Of a stretch of DNA of 64,000 nt, positions 1 through 9,998 are shown piece after piece. The DNA is from Pelagibacteraceae bacterium AG-414-E02 (lineage in GTDB: Bacteria; Pseudomonadota; Alphaproteobacteria; Pelagibacterales; Pelagibacteraceae). Made by a program: the position numbers and the translations under genes. The notes beneath the pieces were generated by a model. The model was not told the origin of the DNA and made no database searches. It saw only the letters and a list, made by a program, of their open reading frames with translations. The stretch is taken from contig QCLK01000002.1 of NCBI GenBank assembly GCA_003214615.1, forward strand, positions 140,903 to 204,902, in the 5' to 3' direction. Numbering within the stretch: position 1 is the first letter of the stretch; every line of letters begins with the position of its first letter.

Positions 1-2
1 AT

Positions 3-227
3 ACTTTTATTTCAGTTTTTCCAACAAGCAAACCAAAATATATTTTGCTAGTAATGTTAGATGAGCCAAAACCTGCCCCACAGTATGTATATGAATTTCC
101 AAATGGTTATAAACATAAAGGAGAAATGCGTAATACTTCTGGCTGGAATGCTGTAGTGGTTGCCGGCAAAATTATAGAAAAAATTGGTCCAATTTTAGCC
201 ATAAATAGTCTACAAGCTTCTAAATAA
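3..227 (+). CDS. ftsI: FtsI (PBP3), C-terminal end, partial
   Basis: C-terminal end of the division transpeptidase that cross-links septal peptidoglycan on the periplasmic side of the inner membrane. The reading frame is open from the window edge (residues FPTSKPKY before LLVMLDEPK), so the TTG at 45 is internal and not a start. The segments VMLDEPK, GWNAVVVAGKI and PILAI match the end of the class B penicillin-binding transpeptidase domain. The active-site motifs lie upstream of the window. It stops 6 bases before murE-murF and heads the dcw cluster. Identification rests on about 75 residues plus context. Confidence 0.85.
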   Translation, partial: TFISVFPTSKPKYILLVMLDEPKPAPQYVYEFPNGYKHKGEMRNTSGWNAVVVAGKIIEKIGPILAINSLQASK

Positions 228-233
228 TCTTAA

Positions 234-3083
234 ATGCAATTAGGAAGCCTTCTTAAATCTGTTAATAAAAGTTATAAAAAAATTCCTGTAAAAGGAATTA
301 GTTTTGATAGCAGAAAAACAAAAAAAAATGATATTTTTTTTGCTATAAAAGGAAAGCAAAAAACTGGATATCAGTTTATTCAAAGCGCAATATCAAAAGG
401 AGCTTCAGCAATTGTTACTAACAAAATCAAAAAAAACAAAAAAGCAAAAATTTCTGTAATTAAAGTAAAAAATGTTAGAAAAAGTTTATCAGAAGCATGT
501 TCAAATTTTTATAAAAAAAAACCTCAAAATATTATTGCAGTAACAGGAACTAACGGAAAATCTTCAGTAGCAGATTTTTTTTATCAAATATTAAATTTAA
601 ATAAAAAATCAGCAGCATCTATTGGTACACTAGGAATAATTTCAAAAAAATATAATAAAAAAACAAAACTTACATCTCTTGATCCTTTGACTTTGCATAA
701 AAGCTTAGAAATTTTATATGAAAAAAAAATCAAAAATGTAATTTTAGAAGCATCGAGTCATGGATTAGATCAAAATAGATTAGATAATTTAAAAATAAAA
801 ATTGGCATATTTACCAACCTAAGCCATGATCATCTCGATTATCATCGGAATATGCGATCTTATTTTAATTCGAAAATGTATTTGTTTAAAAAATTATTAA
901 AAAAAAATTCCAAAATTATTACCGATGCAGATAACAAGGAATTTTCAAAAATTAAAAATATTGCTTATAAACATAAATTAAAAAAAATAACTATTGGCTC
1001 TAGTTCAGGAAATTTGAGAATTTTAAATCATAAATACAAAGGCAATAAACAGATAGTTACAATTTCTATTAATTCAAAAGTTTTATTATTGACAATTCCC
1101 CTTATTGGTTATTTTCAAATAAAAAATTTGCTAATGGCAATTTTAGCAGCAACTCATTGTGGATTAAATGAAAGTAAAATTTTCAATGTAATTCATAAAA
1201 TAAAATCCGTTCCTGGTAGACTTGAAAGTGTGGCAAAGTTGAAAAATAATTCTAATATTATAATAGACTTTGCTCATACTCCTGATGCTTTAGAACAAAG
1301 TTTAATAGCTTTGAAAAAACAATTTAGAAAAGAAATTATTTTAGTTTTTGGATGTGGTGGTGATAGAGATAAGAAGAAACGTTTTGCTATGGGAAAAATT
1401 GCTAAAAAATATTGTAGAAAAATTTTTATTACTGATGACAATCCTAGAAATGAAAATCCTAAAAAAATAAGAAAAAATATTATGAAAGCTTGTAAAAAAT
1501 ATGCAGTTGATATCGGTAACAGAAAAAAAGCTATAGAAACAGCTATAAAAGAATTAGGGCCAGAAGAAATACTTTTAGTTGCTGGCAAAGGCCACGAAGA
1601 GACGCAAGATTATGGAAGTAGAATAATAAATTTTTCAGACAAAAAAGTTATTAAAAAAATAATTAAAAATAAAAATTTTTCTTTCAAAAAAAGTTATTTA
1701 TCTTCTACTGATATAAAAAAAGTTTTTGATAATGCAAAAATTACAAACGCAAACTATGATGGCGTCTCAATTAATTCTAAAACTGTTAAAAAAAATAATT
1801 TATTTTTTGCGATAAAAGGTAAAAAAACTGATGGACATAAATTTGCAAAAGAAGCTCTAAAAAAAGGAGCTATTAAACTGGTAGTAAGCAAGAAAATAAA
1901 ACGAATTCCTAAAAAAAATTTAATTAAAGTTAAAAATACTTTTTCATCATTAAATCGCTTAGGTAAAATTACAAGAAATAATTCTTCTGCTCAAATTATT
2001 GGAATAACTGGGAGCGCAGGCAAAACTACACTTAAAAATCTTGTTAGTTTTACTCTTAAAAAATACGGGGAAGTTTACCATTCTCCACATTCTTATAATA
2101 ATAAATTTGGAGTTCCAATTAGTTTATCTAATTTAAAAAAAAACACTGAGTATGGTGTAATTGAAATTGGTATGAGTAAAAAAGGGGAAATCGATTATTT
2201 ATCTAAAATTGTTAGACCAGATATAGGTATAATTACCAATATTTCAGAAGCACACATTGAAAATTTTCGTGACTTGAAGGGAATAGCAAAAGCTAAAGCG
2301 GAAATAATTGATAACATTTCAAAAGGTGGAGATATAATTTTAAATAAAAATAATAAGTTTTTTAATTTTTTTTCTAATAAAGCAGCCAAGAATGGCATTA
2401 ATGTTATTTCTTTTGGAATTAAAACAAAATCTGATGTTTCTTTGTATAGTATTAATAAATATAAAAATATTTATAGATTAAAAATATTTGTAAAGAATAA
2501 ATTTTTTTATTTTGACGTTAAGCATAATTCTACCAATTTTATAAACAACATATTGGCCTGTATTTCTGTACTTTTGGTTCTTAATTTAAATTTAAATAAA
2601 ATGAGAAAAAATTTCATTAATTTTCAAGTTCCAGATGGTAGAGGCGATATTAAAATAGTAAAGAAATTTAATAAAAAATTCAAATTTATTGATGAAAGTT
2701 ATAATGCAAATCCATTATCTATGATTTCAGCTATTGAAAACATGAATCTTTATAATAGGAAAAAAAATGAAAAAAAATTAGTGTTTTTAGGAGATATGTT
2801 AGAGCTTGGTAAAAAATCTAAGAAACTTCACAGAACATTATCAAAAACAATTAATACAAGTGATATTGATCAAGTTTTTGTTTATGGAAAGCATATTAAA
2901 GAAACATTTAATTTTTTATCTGAAAATAAAAAGGGAAAAGTGTTCAAAAACCTTAAAGAAGCCTATGATCACTTTGGTAAAATTGTGCACAATAATGATT
3001 TACTTATGGTAAAAGGATCAAATGCAACAGGATTAAATAATTTTTCAAAAATTATTAAAAGAGGTCATATCAGTGCTATATAG
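234..3083 (+). CDS. murE/murF: MurE-MurF fusion: two consecutive muropeptide ligases
   Basis: One uninterrupted 949-residue frame carries two complete Mur ligases. Residues 1 to about 480 are MurE, which adds meso-diaminopimelate to UDP-MurNAc-Ala-Glu: ATP loop GTNGKS near 105-110 and the DAP-specifying DNPR motif at 402-405. Residues about 484-949 are MurF, which adds D-Ala-D-Ala: a second N-terminal Mur domain and ATP loop GSAGKT near 593-598. The enzymes normally act one after the other in the cytoplasm as separate proteins of about 450-500 residues each. The end overlaps mraY by 11 bases. MurE/MurF fusions are known in scattered bacteria. The frame has many A-homopolymers, but no stop or break separates the halves. 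Confidence 0.95.
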   Translation: MQLGSLLKSVNKSYKKIPVKGISFDSRKTKKNDIFFAIKGKQKTGYQFIQSAISKGASAIVTNKIKKNKKAKISVIKVKNVRKSLSEACSNFYKKKPQNIIAVTGTNGKSSVADFFYQILNLNKKSAASIGTLGIISKKYNKKTKLTSLDPLTLHKSLEILYEKKIKNVILEASSHGLDQNRLDNLKIKIGIFTNLSHDHLDYHRNMRSYFNSKMYLFKKLLKKNSKIITDADNKEFSKIKNIAYKHKLKKITIGSSSGNLRILNHKYKGNKQIVTISINSKVLLLTIPLIGYFQIKNLLMAILAATHCGLNESKIFNVIHKIKSVPGRLESVAKLKNNSNIIIDFAHTPDALEQSLIALKKQFRKEIILVFGCGGDRDKKKRFAMGKIAKKYCRKIFITDDNPRNENPKKIRKNIMKACKKYAVDIGNRKKAIETAIKELGPEEILLVAGKGHEETQDYGSRIINFSDKKVIKKIIKNKNFSFKKSYLSSTDIKKVFDNAKITNANYDGVSINSKTVKKNNLFFAIKGKKTDGHKFAKEALKKGAIKLVVSKKIKRIPKKNLIKVKNTFSSLNRLGKITRNNSSAQIIGITGSAGKTTLKNLVSFTLKKYGEVYHSPHSYNNKFGVPISLSNLKKNTEYGVIEIGMSKKGEIDYLSKIVRPDIGIITNISEAHIENFRDLKGIAKAKAEIIDNISKGGDIILNKNNKFFNFFSNKAAKNGINVISFGIKTKSDVSLYSINKYKNIYRLKIFVKNKFFYFDVKHNSTNFINNILACISVLLVLNLNLNKMRKNFINFQVPDGRGDIKIVKKFNKKFKFIDESYNANPLSMISAIENMNLYNRKKNEKKLVFLGDMLELGKKSKKLHRTLSKTINTSDIDQVFVYGKHIKETFNFLSENKKGKVFKNLKEAYDHFGKIVHNNDLLMVKGSNATGLNNFSKIIKRGHISAI

Positions 3084-4158
3084 TTTTTTAATTTCTTTGG
3101 TGGATCAATTTTCAGCACTTAATGTTTTTCGATATTTAACATTTAGAACAGGACTTTCTGTCATGTCTTCCATGGCAATAGTGTTTTTAATTGGAGGTCC
3201 TTTTATTAAATTTATTGAATCTCATAAAATTACAGGACCTATAAGGGACGATGGCCCCTTGGACCATATAGTTAAAAAAGTTGGAACTCCTACTATGGGA
3301 GGAGTTTTGATTTTAATAGGAATTATTTTTGGTACTTTATTGTGGGCTGATCTAAATAATTCATATATTTGGGTTTTATTATTGGTTGCTACAAGTTTTG
3401 GTTTGCTGGGAGCATTTGATGATTATCTAAAAATAAAGCGAAATAACTCAAGAGGAATATCTTCTGGAATGAAAATAATTTTTCAAATTATTCTTTCCTT
3501 AATAGCTATTTTTTTATTAATAGAATTTGAAAACAGTAGCCATCTTAAAAATCTCTACTTCCCTTTTTTTAAAAATTTAACGCTTCACCTAGGTTTATTT
3601 TTTATTCCATTTGCCATTTTTATAATTGTTGGATCTTCTAATGCAGTAAATCTTACAGATGGTTTAGATGGATTAGCTACTGTTCCTGTAATGTTAGTAG
3701 CATTATCATTTACTCTTATTTGTTACGTTGTTGGAAATACAGTTTTTTCAGAATATTTACAAATACCCTATATAGCTAATGTTGGTGAAGCTTCTATTTT
3801 TTGCGGATCAATAGTTGGTTCATGTTTAGGTTTTTTGTGGTTTAACGCGCCGCCAGCTAAAATTTTTATGGGCGACACAGGCTCATTATCTCTTGGAGGT
3901 TCTTTAGGAGCTGTAAGTATTATTTCTAAACATGAAATTGTTTTAGGAATCATAGGAGGTTTGTTTGTATTGGAAACAGCTTCGGTTATTATTCAAGTTA
4001 TTTCATTTAAAATTACCGGAAAAAGAGTTTTTATGATGGCTCCTCTTCACCATCACTTTGAGAAAAAAGGATGGGCAGAATCAACAGTAGTAATAAGATT
4101 TTGGATCATATCAATAATTTTGGCTCTAATAGGGTTAGCCACGCTCAAATTAAGATAG
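3073..4158 (+). CDS. mraY: MraY, phospho-MurNAc-pentapeptide transferase
   Basis: Transfers phospho-MurNAc-pentapeptide to undecaprenyl phosphate, making lipid I in the inner membrane. At 361 residues it has the family's usual length, with about ten hydrophobic segments. Hallmark motifs are NAVNLTDGLDG from about residue 190, MGDTGSLSLG near 266 and HHHFEKKGW near 326, which supply the Mg and nucleotide-binding acids and the histidine cluster. The GTG start lies inside the end of murE-murF (11-base overlap), so the two are probably translationally coupled. Confidence 0.97.
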   Translation: MLYSFLISLVDQFSALNVFRYLTFRTGLSVMSSMAIVFLIGGPFIKFIESHKITGPIRDDGPLDHIVKKVGTPTMGGVLILIGIIFGTLLWADLNNSYIWVLLLVATSFGLLGAFDDYLKIKRNNSRGISSGMKIIFQIILSLIAIFLLIEFENSSHLKNLYFPFFKNLTLHLGLFFIPFAIFIIVGSSNAVNLTDGLDGLATVPVMLVALSFTLICYVVGNTVFSEYLQIPYIANVGEASIFCGSIVGSCLGFLWFNAPPAKIFMGDTGSLSLGGSLGAVSIISKHEIVLGIIGGLFVLETASVIIQVISFKITGKRVFMMAPLHHHFEKKGWAESTVVIRFWIISIILALIGLATLKLR

Positions 4159-4161
4159 TGA

Positions 4162-5484
4162 ATGCCAGTTTTACCAAAATATCAAAATAAAAAAATAGCC
4201 ATTTATGGCATGGGTTTAACAGGATGTTCTGCCGCAAAGGTCTTAAAAAAAGCTAAAGCCAAAGTATTTTGCTGGGATGATGATAAAAAAACAAGACAAA
4301 ACATACAAAAATTAAATTTTACTATTGATAAATTTTGGGTAAATAAAAAAAAAATAGACTCCATAGTTGTTAGTCCAGGAATTGATATTTATAAATGTAA
4401 AATAAAAAATTTCTTAAAAAAAAACATAAAAAAAATTATTACCGATTTAGATTTATTTTTTGATCTTAACAAAGATCTAGAAGTTATTTCAATTACAGGT
4501 ACGAATGGAAAATCAACTACTTGTAAGATTATAGAAAAAATACTACAAACCGCTAAGCTGCATGCTAAAACTGTGGGAAACATAGGTACCCCAATTTTAA
4601 ATACGGCTAAAACTAAAAAAAAATGTTTTATTATTTTAGAAGTGTCTTCATATCAACTCCAATATTCAAAATTATTTAGATCTAGACACGCTGCGATATT
4701 AAATATTTCACCCGATCATTTAGAAAGACATAAAAATATACGTAACTATACAAAAATTAAATCTAAAATTTTTTTTGCACAAAATAGTTCAGATTATTCA
4801 TATATTAATTCAAGAAATAGACATTCTAAACTTATAAAAAATATTTTTAAATCTAAAAAAATAAAATCAAAGATGTTCTTAATAAATAATTCCAATTCTA
4901 ATTTTTTGTTAAAAAAAGTTAAAAATAGTTATTTTAAAGGAAAAGGTAACATTGAAAATTTAAACTTTGCTTATCAAATAGCGAAAAATTTAAATATAAG
5001 CGATAAAGTGATAATAAAAGCTTTAAATAAATTTAAAGGACTCCCGCACCGGCAAGAAATTATAATTTCAAATAAAAATACTATTTGTGTTAATGATTCA
5101 AAAGCAACCAGTTTTGAAGCTTGCTCACAATCGCTGTCAAATTATAACAAAATTTTTTGGATAGTTGGTGGAAAACCAAAATATAAGGATAAATTTAACT
5201 TTAAAAACTTTTCTAAAAAAATTATTAAGGCTTATATAGTTGGAAATACAGCTTCTTTTTTTACTAAAAAACTAAAAAAAAAAATACCTTATAAAATTTC
5301 CTACAATATTAGAAATGCTTTGAAAAATATTTATAAAGATTTGGAAAAAAGAAAAGATAAAAATGTCACAATTTTATTAAGTCCTGCTGCTGCGTCATAT
5401 GATCAATTTAAAAATTTTGAGGAAAGAGGAAATTATTTTAAGACTTTAATTAAAAAAAAATTTAATAAAAATATTAATGTTTAA
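4162..5484 (+). CDS. murD: MurD, UDP-MurNAc-alanine:D-glutamate ligase
   Basis: Cytoplasmic ligase adding D-glutamate to UDP-MurNAc-L-alanine. It has an N-terminal nucleotide fold (IYGMGLTG near residue 14), the central ATP loop GTNGKS near 113-118, an ATP-domain segment ending in ISPDHLERH, and a C-terminal domain with NDSKATSFEA and GGKPKYKD. The 440-residue length is normal. The gene sits 3 bases after mraY and overlaps ftsW by 8 bases, in the standard dcw order. Confidence 0.97.
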   Translation: MPVLPKYQNKKIAIYGMGLTGCSAAKVLKKAKAKVFCWDDDKKTRQNIQKLNFTIDKFWVNKKKIDSIVVSPGIDIYKCKIKNFLKKNIKKIITDLDLFFDLNKDLEVISITGTNGKSTTCKIIEKILQTAKLHAKTVGNIGTPILNTAKTKKKCFIILEVSSYQLQYSKLFRSRHAAILNISPDHLERHKNIRNYTKIKSKIFFAQNSSDYSYINSRNRHSKLIKNIFKSKKIKSKMFLINNSNSNFLLKKVKNSYFKGKGNIENLNFAYQIAKNLNISDKVIIKALNKFKGLPHRQEIIISNKNTICVNDSKATSFEACSQSLSNYNKIFWIVGGKPKYKDKFNFKNFSKKIIKAYIVGNTASFFTKKLKKKIPYKISYNIRNALKNIYKDLEKRKDKNVTILLSPAAASYDQFKNFEERGNYFKTLIKKKFNKNINV

Positions 5485-6622
5485 TTTTAGTAGAGAAAAT
5501 ACAGGTACTATTGCCAAATGGTGGAGAAATGTAGATAGACAAATTTTATTTTCTTTTATTTTACTTTTTTTATTAGGATTATTTTTTTCCTTTTCTTCAA
5601 CCTCATCCATTGTTAGTGAAAAACTAAATAAGGAAACATATTTCTTTTTTATTAAACACTTTGTTTTTGTTTTAGCTTCTTTATTCTTATTAATTTTTAT
5701 CTCAATACAAAGAAAGGATAAAATAATTAAATTATTAATTCCTTTATTTGTAGTTTCTATTTTATTTCTTTTTCTTGTCCCTTTGATTGGTGTAGAAGTT
5801 AAAGGATCAAAAAGATGGATTGATTTAATAGTTCTTCCGAGATTTCAGCCAATAGAATTTGTTAAACCTTTGTTTATAATATTTGTAGCAAAAGTAATAA
5901 TTTTAGATGAAAAAATGAATATTTATAATAGATATTTAATTTCTTTTTTTAGCTTATTTCTTATAGTAGCTTTATTGATTAACCAACCTGATCTGGGACA
6001 AAGTTTTTTACTAATAGCATCTTGGATAGCAATGGTATTTGCCTCAGGTTTCAATATGATTATATTAATAATATTAGGTGTTGTATCTTTAAGTATATTT
6101 TTTATTTTAATTTATTTTTTTCCATTAAAATTTGGTTATATATTTTTTAGAATTCAAACATTTTTTAATCCTAAAGCCGGAGATAATTTTCAATCCCAAA
6201 AAGCTTTAGATGCTATAAAGCAAGGAGGGTTGACAGGACAGGGAATGGGAGAAGGAATTTTAAAAGATAGAGTACCTGAAGCTCATACTGACTACATAGT
6301 AGCTGTAATCTCCGAGGAATTTGGAGCTTTATTTGTTTTATTTATAGTTATTGTTTTTTTATTTATTAGTTACAGAGTTTTAAATAAGGTGTTCACAGAA
6401 GAGGATGAATTTTTAAAATTAACGTTAATAGGATTAATTTCTCTGCTAATTATTCAAACTTTTATCCATATAGGTGTTAACACGAGATTACTTCCAACCA
6501 CCGGAATGACACTTCCATTCTTAAGTTATGGCGGCTCATCATTGACCGGAAGTGCAATAGTGGCAGGGGTTATTTTAAATTTTACAAGAAAAGATTCATC
6601 GAGATATTTAACTAATGAATAA
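5477..6622 (+). CDS. ftsW: FtsW, septal peptidoglycan polymerase (SEDS family)
   Basis: Multi-pass inner-membrane glycosyltransferase of the SEDS family that works with FtsI to build septal peptidoglycan from lipid II. The 381 residues contain about ten hydrophobic helices. FtsW/RodA-type motifs include GVEVKGSKRWID with FQPIEF, a large periplasmic loop with RIQTFFNP, PEAHTDYIVAVISEEFG, and the terminal LPTTGMTLPFLSYGGSS. Its place between murD and murG identifies FtsW rather than RodA. It overlaps both neighbours by 8 bases. Confidence 0.95.
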   Translation: MFNFSRENTGTIAKWWRNVDRQILFSFILLFLLGLFFSFSSTSSIVSEKLNKETYFFFIKHFVFVLASLFLLIFISIQRKDKIIKLLIPLFVVSILFLFLVPLIGVEVKGSKRWIDLIVLPRFQPIEFVKPLFIIFVAKVIILDEKMNIYNRYLISFFSLFLIVALLINQPDLGQSFLLIASWIAMVFASGFNMIILIILGVVSLSIFFILIYFFPLKFGYIFFRIQTFFNPKAGDNFQSQKALDAIKQGGLTGQGMGEGILKDRVPEAHTDYIVAVISEEFGALFVLFIVIVFLFISYRVLNKVFTEEDEFLKLTLIGLISLLIIQTFIHIGVNTRLLPTTGMTLPFLSYGGSSLTGSAIVAGVILNFTRKDSSRYLTNE

Positions 6623-7703
6623 AAAAATTATTTTCTCATCCGGTGGCACCGGTGGCCACATATTTCCAACAATTAATTTGATGGAGTATTTTTCAAACAA
6701 GGGATATGAAGTAATATTAGTAACTGATAATAAAGGGAATAATTTTTTAAAAAATTACCCAAAATTTAAATCCTATATTATAACAACAGACACACCAATG
6801 AAAAAAAATATCGTAAAACAATTTTTTTCCTTAATAAAAATTTCTTATTCAATATTAGAGTCAATATTTATTTTAAAGAAAGAAAAACCAAATTTGATAA
6901 TTGGTTTTGGTGGATATGTATCTTTTCCAATTTCTTTTGCATCAAAATTTTTCAATTTTCCATTGATAGTTTATGAGAATAACCTGATATTAGGTAGGGC
7001 GAATAAATATTTACTTTCGACTGTAAAAAAACTTTTTGTAGCAACGGCAATTCCAGAAAATCTTCCAGAAAAATATAAAAGTAAAGTTGAAAAAGTAGGT
7101 CCTATTTTAAACAAAAATATAGCTAACTATTCATACAAAAAAAAAAGTAAAAATGAAATTTTTTCGATTTTAGTTATGGGTGGTAGCCAAGGAGCAGAAG
7201 TTTTTGGAAAAATAGTGCCATCTACTATTAAAATGATTAAAGACAAAGGGTTTAACTTAGAAATTCATCAACAATGTCTAGAGAATCAAAAAAATTCTAT
7301 AGAAAAATTTTACGAAAAAAATAAAATAAAAAATAATGTATTTGTATTTGAGAGTAATATTCTAAATTTAATTTTATCTGCAGATTTGGCTATATCAAGA
7401 TGTGGAGCATCTACGACAGCTGAACTGGTTCATACATGCACACCATTTATCGCTGTCCCTTATCCGTATTCACTAGATAATCATCAATATTTGAATGCCA
7501 AATACTATGAAGATAAAAATTATTGTTGGTTATTAGAGGAAAATAACTTTAGTTCGATTAATCTATTTAATTTAATAGTGAAAATTATTAATGATAAGAA
7601 AAAATTAGAAAATATTCGAGAAAATATGAAAAAAAATTATAGTGGAGATACGTACAAAAAAATTGAAAATTCAATTAAGGAAATAATAAAAAATGAAAAT
7701 TAA
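6615..7703 (+). CDS. murG: MurG, lipid II-forming GlcNAc transferase
   Basis: Peripheral inner-membrane GT28 enzyme that transfers GlcNAc from UDP-GlcNAc to lipid I. The glycine loop GGTGGH is at residues 10-15. A second glycine motif (MGGSQGAEVFG) opens the C-terminal domain, and the donor-binding region SRCGASTTAEL is present, followed by PFIAVPYPY and DNHQYLNA. The 362-residue length is typical. The end overlaps murC by 11 bases. Confidence 0.97.
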   Translation: MNKKIIFSSGGTGGHIFPTINLMEYFSNKGYEVILVTDNKGNNFLKNYPKFKSYIITTDTPMKKNIVKQFFSLIKISYSILESIFILKKEKPNLIIGFGGYVSFPISFASKFFNFPLIVYENNLILGRANKYLLSTVKKLFVATAIPENLPEKYKSKVEKVGPILNKNIANYSYKKKSKNEIFSILVMGGSQGAEVFGKIVPSTIKMIKDKGFNLEIHQQCLENQKNSIEKFYEKNKIKNNVFVFESNILNLILSADLAISRCGASTTAELVHTCTPFIAVPYPYSLDNHQYLNAKYYEDKNYCWLLEENNFSSINLFNLIVKIINDKKKLENIRENMKKNYSGDTYKKIENSIKEIIKNEN

Positions 7704-9090
7704 TATTGCTATTAATGAAATAATTCATTTTATCGGGATTGGGGGTATTGGCATGAGCGGTTTAGCTCAAATCATGAAAAACATGGGATTTAAAGTTCAA
7801 GGAAGTGATTCAAGCGCCAGCAAAAATACAGACCGATTAAATGAATTAGGGATCAAAGTTAATATAGGACACGATAAAAAAAATATCAAAAAAGCAACAA
7901 TGGTTGTTATTTCTTCAGCAATTAAAAAAAATAACAAAGAATTAATTGAATCAATAAACAGAAAATTACCCATTTTTAAAAGAGGAGATATGTTAGCTAA
8001 TATTGTTGCTCTTAAAAAAAATATAGTTGTGAGTGGCTCACATGGTAAGACCACGACAACATCATTAATTGCAAATATTTTAGTTGAAGCAGGATTAGAT
8101 CCTACAGTAATAAACGGAGGCGTAATTAATTCTTTTAAAAATACAGCTCATTTAGGTAAAGGAGAATGGGCTGTTATAGAGTCAGACGAGTCTGATGGAA
8201 GCTTTTTAAAATTACCCATAACGTATTCAATTGTAACTAATCTAGACAAAGAACATTTGGATTATTACGGCAGTTTTAACAAATTAAAAAATAGCTTTCT
8301 TTCTTTTATAGAAAAAACCCCGTCAATTGGAAAATCACTAATTTGTATTGATGACAATAATTTAAAATCGTTGTTAAGAAAATGTAACAAAGCTAACTTT
8401 TTAACTTATGGATTTAATAAAAAATCGAATTATCAAATTATCAATACAATAAAAAAAATAAATTATTCAATTTTTGATTTAAAAATAAAATTATCAAATG
8501 GAAAATTTAGCAAAATAAAAAATATAAAGGTAAATCTACTTGGAGATCATAATATTACTAATGTCACAGCATCTATTGCCCTTGCGCTAAATATTGGGAT
8601 TAAAATTAATACAATAAAAATTGCACTTAAAAAATTTTCGGGAATACAAAGAAGATTTACCAAAGTTTTTTCAATAGGTCGCAGGGAATTTTATGACGAT
8701 TACGCTCATCATCCAACAGAAATAAAAGCGGTTATAAATAGTGCACGTCAAGTTTACAAAAATAGGAAAATTATTTGCGTTTTTCAACCTCATAGATATT
8801 CAAGAATTCAATTGCTTGAAAAAGAATTTGCGTCTTCTTTTAAATTAATAGATGCCGTTGTTCTATGCCCACTTTATCCTGCTGGAGAGAAAAAAAAGTA
8901 CAACTACAGTCAGAATAGTTTTGCAAATTTAATTTCTAGAAAATCAAAAACCCAGGTAATAAATATAAAAGATAAAAATGATCTAAAAAACTATTTAAAA
9001 AAGAATTTAATAAATGATGAAATGATTATTTGTATGGGAGCAGGAAGCATATCAAATTGGATCAGAGAAATTGGAAGTGAATTAAAATGA
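7693..9090 (+). CDS. murC: MurC, UDP-MurNAc:L-alanine ligase
   Basis: First of the Mur amino-acid ligases, adding L-alanine to UDP-MurNAc in the cytoplasm. N-terminal Rossmann motif GIGGIGMSG near residues 15-23, ATP loop GSHGKTT near 115, ESDESDGSF in the central domain, and DDYAHHPTEI with FQPHRYSR in the C-terminal domain. All are diagnostic for MurC. Length is 465 residues. The stop overlaps the murB start by 4 bases (ATGA). Confidence 0.98.
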   Translation: MKINIAINEIIHFIGIGGIGMSGLAQIMKNMGFKVQGSDSSASKNTDRLNELGIKVNIGHDKKNIKKATMVVISSAIKKNNKELIESINRKLPIFKRGDMLANIVALKKNIVVSGSHGKTTTTSLIANILVEAGLDPTVINGGVINSFKNTAHLGKGEWAVIESDESDGSFLKLPITYSIVTNLDKEHLDYYGSFNKLKNSFLSFIEKTPSIGKSLICIDDNNLKSLLRKCNKANFLTYGFNKKSNYQIINTIKKINYSIFDLKIKLSNGKFSKIKNIKVNLLGDHNITNVTASIALALNIGIKINTIKIALKKFSGIQRRFTKVFSIGRREFYDDYAHHPTEIKAVINSARQVYKNRKIICVFQPHRYSRIQLLEKEFASSFKLIDAVVLCPLYPAGEKKKYNYSQNSFANLISRKSKTQVINIKDKNDLKNYLKKNLINDEMIICMGAGSISNWIREIGSELK

Positions 9091-9998
9091 ATCTAACATC
9101 ACAAATAGAAAATATAAAAAATAAAATATCAGGGAAGATCATTCTTAATGAAGATCTTTCAAAACTTTCATGGTTTAATTTAGGTGGTCCCGCCAAAGTA
9201 TTATTTAAACCAAAAAATTTAAATGAACTTTCATTATTTTTAAAAGAAATTAATAAAAATGAAAAAATAAAAGTTTTAGGAGCGGGGTCTAACACCTTAA
9301 TAAGAGATGGTGGTTTTGAAGGCATCATAATTAAACTTGGAAAATCATTTAATCATTTATCATTATTTGACCAAGATACTTTAATAGCTGGAGCCTCCGT
9401 TCTAGATAAAAATCTTTCCAGTTTTGCACTTGAAAATTCATTATCAGGATTTGAGTTTTTATCTTGTATTCCAGGCACCGTAGGTGGAGCTATCAGAATG
9501 AATTCTGGTTGTTATGGTGAAGATATTTCAAAAATTATTATTTCAGTTCAGGTTATGGATTTAGATGGTAAAATGAGAGTAATTTATTCACCAGATATAA
9601 AATTTTCATACAGGAATTGTAATTTAGATGAAAATTTGATTTTTATAAGCGCAACATTTAAAGGAAAAAAAAATAAAAAAATAAATATTAAAAAAAAAAT
9701 TAACACCTTAGTTAAACAAAAAAATGAAACTCAACCTTCAAGAATAAAGACTTGTGGAAGTACTTTTAAAAATCCAGAAAATTATAAAGCCTGGAAATTA
9801 ATTAAAGATTCTGGCTGTGCAGGAATGAAAATAGGAGATGCTTATATTTCTGAAAAACATTGCAATTTTTTTGTAAATAAAGGTAAAGCTAATTCGAAAG
9901 ATTTAGAAACTTTAATTAAAAAAGTAAGAAATAAAGTTTTTGAAAAAACAAAAATAAATTTAGAGCTTGAACTTCAAATCATCGGAAAAGAAAAATGA
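9087..9998 (+). CDS. murB: MurB, UDP-GlcNAc-enolpyruvate reductase
   Basis: FAD-dependent reductase producing UDP-MurNAc. FAD-binding segments WFNLGGPAKV, GAGSNTLIRDGG and IPGTVGGAIRMNSGCYG are clear. The catalytic C-terminal domain has CGSTFKNP (a proton-donor Ser) and a final Glu-rich segment ending LELELQIIG. The 303-residue length and CGSTFKNP agree with the short MurB type common in alphaproteobacteria. ATGA-type 4-base overlaps join it to murC and ddl. Confidence 0.97.
   Translation: MNLTSQIENIKNKISGKIILNEDLSKLSWFNLGGPAKVLFKPKNLNELSLFLKEINKNEKIKVLGAGSNTLIRDGGFEGIIIKLGKSFNHLSLFDQDTLIAGASVLDKNLSSFALENSLSGFEFLSCIPGTVGGAIRMNSGCYGEDISKIIISVQVMDLDGKMRVIYSPDIKFSYRNCNLDENLIFISATFKGKKNKKINIKKKINTLVKQKNETQPSRIKTCGSTFKNPENYKAWKLIKDSGCAGMKIGDAYISEKHCNFFVNKGKANSKDLETLIKKVRNKVFEKTKINLELELQIIGKEK

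Noticed and set aside
1274..1588. Antisense open frame of 104 codons inside murE
   Set aside because: It is a hydrophobic shadow frame opposite a Lys-rich gene, with no family match. Many such antisense frames occur opposite the genes here and were left out.
1650..1800. Assembly frameshift joining murE and murF artificially
   Set aside because: The frame continues cleanly through the junction with plausible linker residues and complete domains on both sides. It cannot be fully excluded without reads.
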